The translations under genes were made by a program, and so were the position numbers. The notes under the pieces are model-generated. The model made no database searches and was not told the DNA's origin. It saw only the letters and a list, made by a program, of their open reading frames with translations. A stretch of 14,701 nt of DNA from Burkholderiales bacterium (GTDB taxonomy: Bacteria > Pseudomonadota > Gammaproteobacteria > Burkholderiales > SG8-41): positions 1 through 14,701 of the forward strand of contig JAIESJ010000144.1 of the NCBI GenBank assembly GCA_019746155.1, in the 5' to 3' direction. Shown one piece after another: positions 1 to 7,513 of this stretch (position 1 is its first letter; each line of letters begins with the position of its first letter).

Positions 1-291
1 GCTGAAAGTGAGTTCCCGTTCGTAGATGCGCCGGAAAACCAGCCGTTCCACGGCGAAGGCGACGACGCCCGCAACCGCCATTCCCCCCAACACGCCGAGC
101 CACGCGCTGCCGGTCGCAAGGCTCAGGGAATAGGTGATGTAGGCGCCGACCGAATAATAGAGCAGCTGGTCGAGGCTGATAATGCGCATCAGGCCGAAAC
201 AGAGAGACAGGCCGATCGCCATCAGGAAAAAAATACTGCCGATGCTCAAGCCGAAAATGACGCCGGAGATCAGCAATTGCGCGTCCATCAT
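1..291 (-). CDS. livH: LivH-type ABC transporter permease, N-terminal 97 residues (partial at left edge)
   Basis: Inner-membrane permease half of a branched-chain-amino-acid-type ABC importer. Translating the minus strand from 291 gives an open frame of 97 residues to the window edge, beginning MMDAQLLISG. It contains a hydrophobic first helix (about residues 6-33), the conserved stretch GLSLCFGLMRIISLDQLLYY and a second hydrophobic segment (about 45-80) ending in a basic loop (VERLVFRRIYERE). This is the usual start of LivH proteins, which run about 290 aa, so roughly two thirds lie outside the window. ATG at 291-289 overlaps the TGA of livM (290-288) as ATGA, which indicates translational coupling. 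A second ATG follows immediately and could serve instead. The transported substrate cannot be read from the sequence. Confidence 0.85.
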   Translation of the reverse strand, partial: MMDAQLLISGVIFGLSIGSIFFLMAIGLSLCFGLMRIISLDQLLYYSVGAYITYSLSLATGSAWLGVLGGMAVAGVVAFAVERLVFRRIYERELTFS

Positions 292-1274
292 CGGCGCGTG
301 TCTCCGCTGTCATCCGTTCCGGTTGTGGTTCTTTTCCGGAAAAGCGACTTTTCCAGCAGGGGCTGTAGCGTGCCCCAGATGCCTTTTTCCCCGGCGAGCA
401 TGATGAGCACCAGCAGGAACCCGATGAAAAGCTCCCAGTTGCCGATGAGCTTGCTGATCACGTCCTTCATGCCGGTGTAGGCGAACGCGCCGACGATCGG
501 CCCGTAGAGCGTGCCGACCCCGCCCAGTATCGTCACCACCACCGGATCGGCGGCGCGCGCCGGGCTGGTGATTTCCGGGCTCACGAATCCCAGATAGACG
601 GCGTACATCGCGCCGGCCAGAGCAGTCGTCGTATTGGCGATGATGAAAGCGAGCAGCCGGACGCTGTAATTGCTGTAGCCGAGAAACTTGAGCTTGTCTT
701 CGTTGATCTTGGTGGCCAGACAGCAGGCGCCGTAGATCGAGTCGTCGAGATACTTGTAGAACACCCACACCGCCAGCGCGACCAGAAACGCGAAGATGAA
801 GAAATGATTCGGTTTCCCCAGGTCCAGCAGCGGGGTGGAGGCGATGTTGGTCAGGAACCAGAGGCCGTTGTCGCCTTTGGTGATGTCCGCCAGCACCTTT
901 TGCATGAGGTAGTACACGATCACTGCCAGCGCCAGATTCACCAGCGCGAAATAGTCGCTGCGCAGCCTCACGAAGAGAGGGCCGACGATGCCGGACACGA
1001 TGAGTCCCGACAGTACGCCCAGCAGGATGCCGATATAAGGGTTGGTGCCGAAGTAAAAGAGATAAAACGCGGTTCCGTAGGCGCCTACCGCGAGGTACGC
1101 CGGCTGCCCGAACGATATGAACCCGACCCGCCCCAGGAGAAAGCTGCACCCCATGGTGTAGATCGAGAAAATGACAACTTCGTTGATGAAGGGCAGGGGC
1201 AGAAATACCCGCGACAATGCCAGCAGCGAAAACGCCAGCAGCAGGCCCCACCACCATCGGAACGCTTTCATCAT
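288..1274 (-). CDS. livM: LivM-type ABC transporter permease
   Basis: Second membrane permease of the branched-chain-amino-acid-type importer, 328 aa, a normal family length. Most of the protein is hydrophobic, with about 8-10 membrane segments between residues 8 and 300. Family hallmarks visible are GFISFGQPAYLAVGAYG near residue 52, RLRSDYFALVNLALAVI near residue 104, and the late cytoplasmic loop GGVGTLYGPIVGAFAYTG near residue 250, the region that contacts the ATPases. The C-terminal tail is hydrophilic (KRTTTGTDDSGDTRR). Translation starts at ATG 1274 or the adjacent ATG 1271; GGGACGGA just upstream is a usable ribosome site. The start overlaps the TGA of the small reading frame at 1271-1363, and the stop overlaps livH. 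Assignment to the LivM family is firm. A role in amino acid, urea or amide uptake is not decided. Confidence 0.92.
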   Translation of the reverse strand: MMKAFRWWWGLLLAFSLLALSRVFLPLPFINEVVIFSIYTMGCSFLLGRVGFISFGQPAYLAVGAYGTAFYLFYFGTNPYIGILLGVLSGLIVSGIVGPLFVRLRSDYFALVNLALAVIVYYLMQKVLADITKGDNGLWFLTNIASTPLLDLGKPNHFFIFAFLVALAVWVFYKYLDDSIYGACCLATKINEDKLKFLGYSNYSVRLLAFIIANTTTALAGAMYAVYLGFVSPEITSPARAADPVVVTILGGVGTLYGPIVGAFAYTGMKDVISKLIGNWELFIGFLLVLIMLAGEKGIWGTLQPLLEKSLFRKRTTTGTDDSGDTRR

Positions 1275-1363
1275 GCTTCCGTCCCCAGGTAGGGCGGCAT
1301 TCCCATGCCGCCGAACACCATGTCGGGAAGGGATTCCCGACCTACGCGCTCGAGCTGGGCCAT
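1271..1363 (-). CDS. Possible 30-aa ORF, or frameshifted C-terminal extension of LivF
   Basis: The gap between the livF stop (TAG, 1379-1377) and livM is not empty. In the frame one base forward of livF there is an open frame that enters as SSLSDMAQLERVG and ends PPYLGTEA. Its TGA (1273-1271) overlaps the livM start as ATGA, exactly like the other junctions of this operon. From the ATG at 1363 it encodes 30 residues. Third codon positions are mostly G or C, as in neighbouring genes. There is no convincing ribosome site before 1363 (only TCGGAC). Either a small coupled ORF, or a one-base indel at CTC-T-AGC has cut a longer LivF of about 266 aa, could explain it. I do not recognise the peptide. 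Confidence 0.4.
   Translation of the reverse strand: MAQLERVGRESLPDMVFGGMGMPPYLGTEA
1322..1341. repeat. Perfect 8-bp inverted repeat between livF and livM
   Basis: GTCGGGAA (1322-1329) and TTCCCGAC (1334-1341) form a perfect 8-bp stem with a 4-base loop. There is no T-run after it on either strand, so it is not an obvious intrinsic terminator. It lies inside the 30-codon open stretch, so it may be a coincidence of coding sequence, a REP-like element or an mRNA-processing hairpin. Confidence 0.45.
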
Positions 1364-1376
1364 GTCCGACAGGCTG

Positions 1377-2072
1377 CTAGAGGTAGCGTTCACAAACATC
1401 CGCCTTGATGGATTCCCGGTGCGCAAGCTCGGCCACGATACGCCCTTCTTTCAGGGCATAGACCTTGCTGGCTATGGCGCAAACCAGAGGCAGGTTCTGC
1501 TCCACGATCACCAGCGCCGTGTTTTTGCTCAATTCCCCGAACACATTTTTCAGGTGCGCGACGATGCTGGGAGCCAGTCCTTCGGTTGGCTCGTCGATCA
1601 GCAGCACTTTCGGGCTGCCCAGCAGGGCCCTGCCGATCATCAGCATCTGGCGTTCGCCGCCGCTCAGAAACCCGGCCTTGCGGTCCATGAGCTGTTTCAG
1701 TTTCGGGAAATAGCCGGTGACCCGATCCCAGTTGTAATCGCGGGTGGCGTAGCTGCCGAGTTCCAGGTTTTCCCTGACCGTCAGATCGGAAAACACTTTC
1801 TTGTCCTGAGGAACGTACTTGATCCCCAGCTTCGCGATATCGTAGGGCTTGCGGCCGACCAGATTGTCGTGGCCGGAAGTGACCGATCCGGAACGCGGGA
1901 TCAGAAATCCGGCGATACTTTTGAGGAGCGTGGTTTTGCCGGCGCCGTTGCGCCCCACGCAGGCCACGACCTGCCCCGGTCTTACGCTCAGGTCGATATC
2001 GAACAGAACCTTCGATTCGCCGTAGGAAACGGTCAGGCCTCTGACGGCCAGTATCTCGTCGTTATTCGTCAT
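1377..2072 (-). CDS. livF: LivF-type ABC transporter ATPase
   Basis: Cytoplasmic ATP-hydrolysing subunit of the importer, 231 aa. Motifs in order: Walker A GRNGAGKT (40-47), Q-loop Q89 in YVPQD, ABC signature LSGGERQ (136-142), Walker B VLLIDE (156-161) followed by the D-loop region GLAPS, and the LivF-typical VIVEQN near 188-193. The protein stops at ERYL, close to where LivF proteins normally end, so the annotated stop may be real. However, an open frame continues in +1 after this stop (see 1271-1363), so a longer C-terminus lost to an indel is possible. The start ATG (2072) overlaps the livG TGA as ATGA. It pairs with LivG to form the ATPase dimer. Confidence 0.93.
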   Translation of the reverse strand: MTNNDEILAVRGLTVSYGESKVLFDIDLSVRPGQVVACVGRNGAGKTTLLKSIAGFLIPRSGSVTSGHDNLVGRKPYDIAKLGIKYVPQDKKVFSDLTVRENLELGSYATRDYNWDRVTGYFPKLKQLMDRKAGFLSGGERQMLMIGRALLGSPKVLLIDEPTEGLAPSIVAHLKNVFGELSKNTALVIVEQNLPLVCAIASKVYALKEGRIVAELAHRESIKADVCERYL

Positions 2073-2884
2073 CGACCAGCGTTCTCGTTTTCATCTGCAG
2101 AGACGTCGATCTGCCAGTAGCTTCTGCGCACCTCGGGATGCCGCAGGCATTCCTCGTACCCGCCATCCGCGATGATCCTGCCCTCGTGCATGACGGTGAG
2201 CCTCTGCAGGAAGTCTTCCACGTGCGAAATCTTGTGCTCCACGATCAGTATCGTCTGTTTGCCGACGTGCCTGCGCAGCACCTCCAGGACGCCTTTGATC
2301 TCGGATTCGGCCAGCCCCGCCAGGGGTTCATCAAGCAGCAACACCTGGGGTTCGACCAGGACCGCCATGGCGATCTCCAGGCGCCGCTTTTCACCCAGGC
2401 TGAGATGCTTGACCTGCCGGTCACGCACCTGCTGGAGATCGAAGGTTTCCAGGATCGCGATGATTTTCTCTTCCTGCCGATATCTCTTGCAGGTGTTGAG
2501 CAACAGACGCATCAACGACGATTTTCTGTGCGCTCTGAAAAAAGCGAGCACCAGATTGTCGATCACGCTCAGGTTGTCGAAGGTGGAAGTGAGCTGGAAC
2601 GTGCGCATCATCCCCCTGGCAACCCTTTCCTGCGGCGTCATGCGGGTGACGTCTTCGCCTTGGTGCAGGATGGCGCCCTCGTCGGGGATGTAATACCCCG
2701 TCAAGAGGTTGAAAAAGGTGGTTTTGCCGGCACCGTTGGAGCCGATGATGCCGGCAACTTCGTGTTCGCGCAGCGAATAATCGACCCGGTCAACGGCGAC
2801 CAAGGCACCGAACCGTTTGGTAACACCTTCAGCTTTTATGATTTCTGCGCCCAGACCCGTGCTCACGGCCAGCTTTTCCCTCAT
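2069..2884 (-). CDS. livG: LivG-type ABC transporter ATPase
   Basis: Second ATPase of the importer, 271 aa. Visible motifs: Walker A GSNGAGKT (48-55), Q-loop in RTFQLTS (about 94-100), signature LSLGEKRRLEIAM (161-173), Walker B VLLLDE (181-186) and the H-loop histidine H217 in VEHKIS. The long insertion after the Q-loop (FFRAHRKSSLMRLLL) is typical of LivG. The start is uncertain. ATG 2884 has only GGGCGGAAC before it. GTG 2866 (codon 7) follows an AGGGA about 11 bases upstream, and family alignment would allow either. A hairpin-capable repeat lies directly upstream (2886-2926). The C-terminal tail (VSADENENAGR) is hydrophilic and beyond the usual LivG core. Confidence 0.92.
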   Translation of the reverse strand: MREKLAVSTGLGAEIIKAEGVTKRFGALVAVDRVDYSLREHEVAGIIGSNGAGKTTFFNLLTGYYIPDEGAILHQGEDVTRMTPQERVARGMMRTFQLTSTFDNLSVIDNLVLAFFRAHRKSSLMRLLLNTCKRYRQEEKIIAILETFDLQQVRDRQVKHLSLGEKRRLEIAMAVLVEPQVLLLDEPLAGLAESEIKGVLEVLRRHVGKQTILIVEHKISHVEDFLQRLTVMHEGRIIADGGYEECLRHPEVRRSYWQIDVSADENENAGR

Positions 2885-2885
2885 G

Positions 2886-2926
2886 TTCCGCCCGGGTGAA
2901 GGGAGCAGGTGTTCGCCGGGGCGGAA
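2886..2926 (-). repeat. 8-bp inverted repeat between the binding-protein gene and livG
   Basis: TTCCGCCC (2886-2893) and GGGCGGAA (2919-2926) are exact reverse complements separated by 25 bases. The pair fills most of the 66-base spacer between the binding-protein stop and the livG start. There is no T-run, so it is not a classic terminator. In many importers a hairpin here protects the abundant binding-protein mRNA and lowers expression of the downstream genes; that role is inferred from position only. Confidence 0.45.
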
Positions 2927-2950
2927 TCGGTTGCCAGTGCGGGGACGGGC

Positions 2951-4195
2951 TTAGTAGCCGAGAGACTTCAGCGTCGGCAGCACCGACTCGCCGCCCACGG
3001 AGCCCATGACCGTAAAGAGATCCCACTCGTGCTTTTGCTCCTTGGGGCCTTTCCCCTTCACCAGGAAGGCGGCGTGCTTGTACTCCGCCGCGTGATCCGC
3101 GCGCCATCTGGCCGGTCCCTTGACGGTATTGAACTGGCCCTGGTTTGCCATGAGGGCCGCGGAGACTTTTTGCGGATCAAAGGATTTGGCGGCTTCGAAG
3201 CCCCTGAACATTTCCATGTATGCGATATAGGCGATCGTTGCATACGCATCGGGCGGCCTGTTGTATTTGCCGCGATACAGGTCGGTGAACTCCTTGGCGC
3301 TCTTGGCCACTTCCTTGTCGGGGAAGCCGCTCAGATCATAGTAGAAATAATGCATCGAGTAGACGCCCTCCAGGGCCTCGGGCGGGAGGCCTTTGGCGAC
3401 CACGTTCGTGATGAAGGCGTTGAAAATGGTCATTTCCTTGTTGAGCCCCATCTGGTGGACCTGCTTCAGGAGCGCGACGGCATCGGCGGCAAACTGAGCG
3501 GAGATGAAAACGTCTGGCTTGGCCGCGCGGACTTTTTGCAAAACGGTCGTGTAGTCGCTGGTTCCCAGCGAAACCTCGTCATAGCCGACGATTTCGGCGC
3601 CGTATTCCTTGGCGGCGGCAGTGGCGCCGTCGCGCATGTCCCAGCCCCAGCTATCGGCGCGCGCCAGGAAGAAGATGCGTTTCTTGCCCAGCGTCTTGAC
3701 GGCCGCCTGGCCGGCCATGTAGCCCACCGTCCACGGGCTGTACGCGGTGGCGAAGGTGGAATCGGCCAGCTTGCCCTTCTGGAAAGCTTCCTTAGCCATC
3801 ACGCAGACGGGGAAATAGGGCATCGGCTCTTTCATGACCATGGCGTTGATGGCGTAGGCGAGCGGCGCCCAGGTCTGACCGCCGACGCCTTTGACGCCTT
3901 CGGAAACCATGTAACGGTAGCGCCGGACGCCCACATCCTGCTTGGCCTCATCGTCGCCAATGACACCTTCCACCGCCACTCGTCCCCACGGCATGCTGAG
4001 CCCGCCTTTTTTGTTGACGACGTCGATGGCGAGCAGCGCACCTTCCTTCTGGGTTTCAGCCACCGCCGCGAACGTTCCCGTGAGCGGTAGCAGGATACCC
4101 ACCTTTATCTTGGTCGGCTCGGCCGCCATGGCGGTGCCATGACTCAAAACACTGAAAAGTGCAAAAACCGAAAGCAGGACAAAAAATTTTTTCAT
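2951..4195 (-). CDS. Periplasmic substrate-binding protein of Liv-type ABC importer
   Basis: Type I periplasmic binding protein (Peripla_BP_6/LivJ-K class), 414 aa from the chosen start, which delivers ligand to the LivHM permeases. The start at 4195 (MKKFFVLL) is chosen over an upstream in-frame ATG at 4234 because AGGGGGAG sits 8-9 bases before it and it gives a standard Sec signal: KK, a hydrophobic core, then a cleavage site around AMA-AEP (residues 22-26). The mature part begins with the family strand IKVGILLPLTGTFAAV, continues with KEGALLAIDVVNKKGG, and has PDVFISAQFAADAVALLKQ in the second lobe. It is longer than E. coli LivJ/LivK (about 345 aa mature). The ligand could be an amino acid, amide, urea or other small organic; the sequence does not tell. 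Confidence 0.9.
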   Translation of the reverse strand: MKKFFVLLSVFALFSVLSHGTAMAAEPTKIKVGILLPLTGTFAAVAETQKEGALLAIDVVNKKGGLSMPWGRVAVEGVIGDDEAKQDVGVRRYRYMVSEGVKGVGGQTWAPLAYAINAMVMKEPMPYFPVCVMAKEAFQKGKLADSTFATAYSPWTVGYMAGQAAVKTLGKKRIFFLARADSWGWDMRDGATAAAKEYGAEIVGYDEVSLGTSDYTTVLQKVRAAKPDVFISAQFAADAVALLKQVHQMGLNKEMTIFNAFITNVVAKGLPPEALEGVYSMHYFYYDLSGFPDKEVAKSAKEFTDLYRGKYNRPPDAYATIAYIAYMEMFRGFEAAKSFDPQKVSAALMANQGQFNTVKGPARWRADHAAEYKHAAFLVKGKGPKEQKHEWDLFTVMGSVGGESVLPTLKSLGY

Positions 4196-4382
4196 TTTTG
4201 GCTCCCCCTTCTTAGCAGTGTTCCATGATGCCATGCCCGTTTTCGCGGAGTCAACGCTTTGCGGAACGCGTCGGCAGGACAGCGCCGACTTTCTTGACGG
4301 ATGCTAATAAACGGTCATTTTCCGTCATCGTAACGGCGCGTTCCGGGTTCGAAGGAAAAACATTGCAGGGGCCAGGTGGAAT
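4196..4382. other. Intergenic region between cbbO and the transporter operon
   Basis: This 187-base stretch has no gene. It holds the candidate promoter at 4225-4254 and two weak inverted repeats. One is GTCGGC/GCCGAC (4270-4275 and 4284-4289, 8-base loop), followed on the plus strand by TTTCTT. The other is a GACGGA/TCCGTC pair around 4296-4328. Neither makes a convincing terminator for cbbO on the minus strand, so read-through from cbbO into the transporter genes is possible. Confidence 0.5.
4225..4254 (-). promoter_or_regulatory. Candidate sigma70-type promoter for the transporter operon
   Basis: On the minus strand TTGACT (4254-4249) is followed after 18 bases by CATCAT (4230-4225). Transcription would start about 25 bases before the AGGGGGAG ribosome site of the binding-protein gene. 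The -35 match is good (5 of 6) and the -10 match modest (4 of 6). No operator is recognised. Confidence 0.4.
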
Positions 4383-6518
4383 TCAGGTTGCGAGCCGGCG
4401 GTAGATGTCGGCGACCTTGAGCGGCAGGCGTGCGACTTCGTCCACCAGGGTCCAGTTGACCGGCCCGTACAAGTGCGGCAGGTAGTCGCGCGCTTCGCGG
4501 TCGATGGTAATGCAGAAGGGCTTGACGCCGGCGCGGTGGGCTTCGATCAGCGCCTGGCGCGTGTCTTCAATGCCGTATTCGCCGCGATAGTGGTCGCTGT
4601 AGTCGTCGGGCTTGCCGTCGGAGAGCGTGATCAGCAGCTTGGTGCGCGCTTCGATCTGGTTAAGCAGCGTGGTGAGGTGGCGGATGGCCGCACCCATGCG
4701 CGTGTAGTCCTGGGGCTGGATGCCGGCGATGCGGCTTTTTACCGCGGTGTCATAGGGTTCGTCGAAGCGCTTGATGCGGAAAATCTCGCAGCGCTTGCGG
4801 GTGATGCCCGAGAAGCCGTAGATGGCGTAGCGGTCGCCCAGCACTTCCAGCGCTTCGCACAGCATGATCACGGCTTCCCGCTCGGCATCGTTGATCCAGC
4901 CCTTGGTCGAGCCGCTCATGTCGACCATGAGCATCACCGCCAGATCACGCTCCGACTTGTGGCGCTTGGTCAGCAGGCGGTCGGAGAGTTCCATGCCGCT
5001 TTTCATGTCGGCGTAGGCGGCGATCACGGCGTCGAGATCGATGTCATCGCCGTTGGGCTGCTTCTTGAGCAGCTTGTCCTCGCCGCGCAGCAGCTCGAAG
5101 GTGCGCTTCAGCTGCGCGACCTGGGGCGCGTACTTGGCGAGTGTGGCGTCGACGAAATCGGCGTTGCCGGGGAGCACGCCAAGCTCGCGCAGCACGCACC
5201 AGTTCTTGCGGTAGTGGCGGCGCTTGCAGTCCCACTCGTTGTAGAAGAACGCGCCTTCCTCGTGATAGACGCCTTTCCACACATCGGCCGGATCGTGCTC
5301 GTCACGCCGGTTCTGCCGGTATCCGCCGTCGCCCGCTGCAACGAGATAGTCGTCCGGAATTTCTCCCAGGTCCTGCAGGATGGAGTCCATGAGTTGGCTC
5401 ACGTTCTCGGGCGGGGCGACCGGTTTGCCGTCGAGCATGAGTTCGTGGCTAGCGTTGCCGTTTCCGGCAGGAAGGCCAGAGGCCTGGATTGAGAAGCGCT
5501 CCGCAGGTTGGGGCGGTACGGCACTGTTGTCTTTTTCTTCAAGCAGTTGCGCCAGCGCGGACTGAAACTCGCTTTTCTCTTTCGCGAGGCGCGCCTTGCG
5601 CACCGCCGCTGCCCGTTCCGGCTGCAGCACGGGGGTGTAGCTGTAATGTACCGGTGCCATGTCGGCGTAGACCTGGGCGAGCAATGCAACGCTGTCGCTG
5701 ATGGTGGCGGCCGGCGTGGCAAGAACAGCACAGCGCGAATCAGGGAGCTGGCCTGCGTGCAGTTTCTGCATTTCGCGTGCGAGCCCCGGCAACGCGCGTG
5801 CGATACAAGCTTCGAGCCGGACGGTTTCCAGCGTGTTGAGCAGGTCGAGCGCGCGCTCGGGATCGCTGTAACCGGCGCATGCCGCATCGAGGTCGACGTT
5901 GAATGTGCCGAAACGCCCCTGCGCCCACAGCAGTGTCGCCATCGCCTTGTAAATAAAGAAATTTTCTTCCCGCCTCGGGAGCAGGGCGATACTTGGTGGT
6001 AGGAACAGGGTTTCGGTGTCGGTATGAGGCCGGGCTGCGGTGTCGAGCCTGAGCCGCCGGCCCGAGAGTCCGCAGATAAAAAGCTGCAACACCTGGGCGA
6101 CGTCTTCGAATGAGACGGCCGCAGCGGTTCCGCGCGACAGCCTGGCAAATTCTCCGACGTTCTTGAAAACGGCGCTGCCACGATAGAGGCCGTCGCGATC
6201 GTAGGTGTCCATCGCCTCGATGATCCACGCTTCGGCGGACGCAAGATCAAGGCGTGCCAGCGCCTGCGGCGCAGCAGCGGCGAACTGGTAGGCCATTTCG
6301 GGGTTGGTGCGCGCAATGACCGCAACCCAGTGCAGCACGAAGTCCTGATGCTCGCGCGGCAGCGGCGCGACGGCCTCGGCAAGCCGCGTGGCAGTGCGGC
6401 GCGTGGACAGGACCGGATCGAGGATTTCATCGAGCCGGTCCTCGAGCGCGTTCGCGGAGAGTGGCTCCGCGGCGGCCACCGTCAGCCGCGGATCAGAAGA
6501 GCGAGGAGGCGAGCTCAT
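4383..6518 (-). CDS. cbbO: CbbO: vWA-domain subunit of the CbbQO RuBisCO activase
   Basis: Partner of the AAA+ protein CbbQ. In the known CbbQO system the CbbO vWA domain docks on inhibited RuBisCO and CbbQ powers release of tight-binding sugar phosphates. The 711-aa protein has a long helical N-terminal part (about 1-330), a variable linker, then a conserved segment (about 400-520), and a C-terminal von Willebrand A domain. The MIDAS metal site is complete: DMSGS at 533-537, a threonine near 605 in QDYTRMG, and an aspartate near 634 in LSDGKPDD. The start at 6518 lies 26 bases inside the end of cbbQ, indicating coupling. NorD of nitric-oxide reductase clusters is a paralogue; size and the CbbQ partner favour CbbO, but no RuBisCO or nor gene is in view to settle it. 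Confidence 0.85.
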   Translation of the reverse strand: MSSPPRSSDPRLTVAAAEPLSANALEDRLDEILDPVLSTRRTATRLAEAVAPLPREHQDFVLHWVAVIARTNPEMAYQFAAAAPQALARLDLASAEAWIIEAMDTYDRDGLYRGSAVFKNVGEFARLSRGTAAAVSFEDVAQVLQLFICGLSGRRLRLDTAARPHTDTETLFLPPSIALLPRREENFFIYKAMATLLWAQGRFGTFNVDLDAACAGYSDPERALDLLNTLETVRLEACIARALPGLAREMQKLHAGQLPDSRCAVLATPAATISDSVALLAQVYADMAPVHYSYTPVLQPERAAAVRKARLAKEKSEFQSALAQLLEEKDNSAVPPQPAERFSIQASGLPAGNGNASHELMLDGKPVAPPENVSQLMDSILQDLGEIPDDYLVAAGDGGYRQNRRDEHDPADVWKGVYHEEGAFFYNEWDCKRRHYRKNWCVLRELGVLPGNADFVDATLAKYAPQVAQLKRTFELLRGEDKLLKKQPNGDDIDLDAVIAAYADMKSGMELSDRLLTKRHKSERDLAVMLMVDMSGSTKGWINDAEREAVIMLCEALEVLGDRYAIYGFSGITRKRCEIFRIKRFDEPYDTAVKSRIAGIQPQDYTRMGAAIRHLTTLLNQIEARTKLLITLSDGKPDDYSDHYRGEYGIEDTRQALIEAHRAGVKPFCITIDREARDYLPHLYGPVNWTLVDEVARLPLKVADIYRRLAT

Positions 6519-7326
6519 TGATCGCCCGCAGCATTTCGGGATCGTCGGAGAGCGCCTCGGCGATCGCGCCGCTGCAGGCGGTGCGCGGAGCGATGCCGCG
6601 CGCCATGAGCTTGGCGGCGTGTACCAGCAGCCGGGTCGAGGCGCCTTCGTCGAGGCCGTTGCCCTTGAGGTTGCGCGTCATGTGCGCGAGCTTGATCAGC
6701 TTGTCGGCGCTCTGCGCATCAAGACCGGTCTCGGTGATGATGATTTTCTTCTCCAGGTCTGCGGCGGGATAGCCGAACTCGATGGCGATGAAGCGCTGGC
6801 GGGTGCTTTGCTTCAACCCCTTCAGCACGCTCTGGTAGCCGGGGTTGTATGACATCGTTAGCACAAACTCCCTAGGCGCTTGCAGCAGCTCGCCGCGCTT
6901 TTCCATAGGCAGGATGCGGCGGTCGTCGGCGAGCGGGTGAATGACGACGGTGGTGTCCTTGCGCGCTTCGACCACTTCGTCGAGATAGCAGATGCCGCCG
7001 CAGCGCACCGCGCGCGCGAGCGGCCCGTCAATCCACACTGTTTCGTTGTTGGTGATGAGATAGCGGCCGACCAGATCGGAGGCGGTAAGATCGTCGTGGC
7101 AGGAGACGGTGATGAGCGGGCGTTTCAACCGCCACGCCATGTACTCCATGAAGCGCGTCTTGCCGCAGCCGGTCGGGCCCTTGAGCAGCACCGGAATCTG
7201 GCTGGCATAAGCGGCCTCGAACAGCGCAATTTCCCCGCCGAGCGGCTCATAATACGGCTCGGCCTCGATCAGGCGCGCATCGGCATCGAGAACCTTGGTG
7301 TGCAGGGGGGCGATCTGGCCAGGCAT
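6493..7326 (-). CDS. cbbQ: CbbQ: MoxR-type AAA+ ATPase of RuBisCO activase
   Basis: Ring-forming cytoplasmic AAA+ motor, 277 aa. Motifs in order: the family lead-in EPYYEPLGGEIALFEAAY (23-40), Walker A GPTGCGKT (50-57), CHDDLTASDLVGRYL (76-90), Walker B ICYLDEVVEA (112-121), sensor-1 SYNPGYQSVLK with N161, and the arginine-finger region STRQRF (174-179). HDDLTASDLVGR and YNPGYQSVLK are shared by the CbbQ/NirQ/NorQ group; pairing with a 711-aa CbbO-like protein points to CbbQ. The start ATG at 7326 lacks a strong ribosome site, but it follows a 34-codon ORF by 15 bases and may be translated by coupling to it. Its substrate RuBisCO would have to be encoded elsewhere in the genome. Confidence 0.88.
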   Translation of the reverse strand: MPGQIAPLHTKVLDADARLIEAEPYYEPLGGEIALFEAAYASQIPVLLKGPTGCGKTRFMEYMAWRLKRPLITVSCHDDLTASDLVGRYLITNNETVWIDGPLARAVRCGGICYLDEVVEARKDTTVVIHPLADDRRILPMEKRGELLQAPREFVLTMSYNPGYQSVLKGLKQSTRQRFIAIEFGYPAADLEKKIIITETGLDAQSADKLIKLAHMTRNLKGNGLDEGASTRLLVHAAKLMARGIAPRTACSGAIAEALSDDPEMLRAINELASSLF

Positions 7327-7341
7327 GGCGCGGGGTGCCGA

Positions 7342-7446
7342 TCAGTGGCCGCAAGCGACGGGCAGGCCGCCTTTGCAGGCGGGACCAGCATCGGCCGCAT
7401 GGCGCGCGTCCGTTGTTTCGGGTGTGGGCAAATTCGGAATGACCAC
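7342..7446 (-). CDS. Small 34-aa ORF upstream of cbbQ
   Basis: GTG (7446-7444) begins a 34-codon frame that starts MVIPNLPTPETTDARHAADA and ends CKGGLPVACGH. It is preceded by CAGGAGAG seven bases upstream, one of the best ribosome sites in the window. Its TGA (7344-7342) lies 15 bases before the cbbQ ATG, which itself has no clear ribosome site, so this ORF could be a translational lead for cbbQ. The peptide has two cysteines (24, 32) and a final histidine. It resembles no family I know. It could be a leader peptide, a small partner protein, or fortuitous. Confidence 0.5.
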   Translation of the reverse strand: MVIPNLPTPETTDARHAADAGPACKGGLPVACGH

Positions 7447-7513
7447 GGTTTTTCTCTCCTGTGGGAGCGAGTTTACTGCAGCCGGCTGTGCGCGTCCTGC
7501 GTCCGCCCAAATT

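Noticed and set aside
1322..1341. Intrinsic terminator between livF and livM
   Set aside because: The stem is perfect but lacks a T-run on either strand, and the surrounding sequence looks coding.
2909..4090. 393-codon plus-strand frame opposite the binding-protein gene
   Set aside because: Shadow of a well-supported gene with signal peptide and ribosome site; the product is low-complexity in composition and unrecognisable.
4270..4289. Terminator after cbbO
   Set aside because: The hairpin is followed by a short T-rich tract only on the plus strand, where no gene ends; on the minus strand no T-run follows.
4473..5492. 339-codon plus-strand frame opposite cbbO
   Set aside because: Valine/alanine/histidine-rich shadow of cbbO codons; no motif.
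4383..7326. NorQ/NorD (nitric oxide reductase maturation) as the identity of cbbQ/cbbO
   Set aside because: No norC or norB nearby, and the 711-aa length fits CbbO better than NorD. Kept as an alternative because no RuBisCO gene is in view either.
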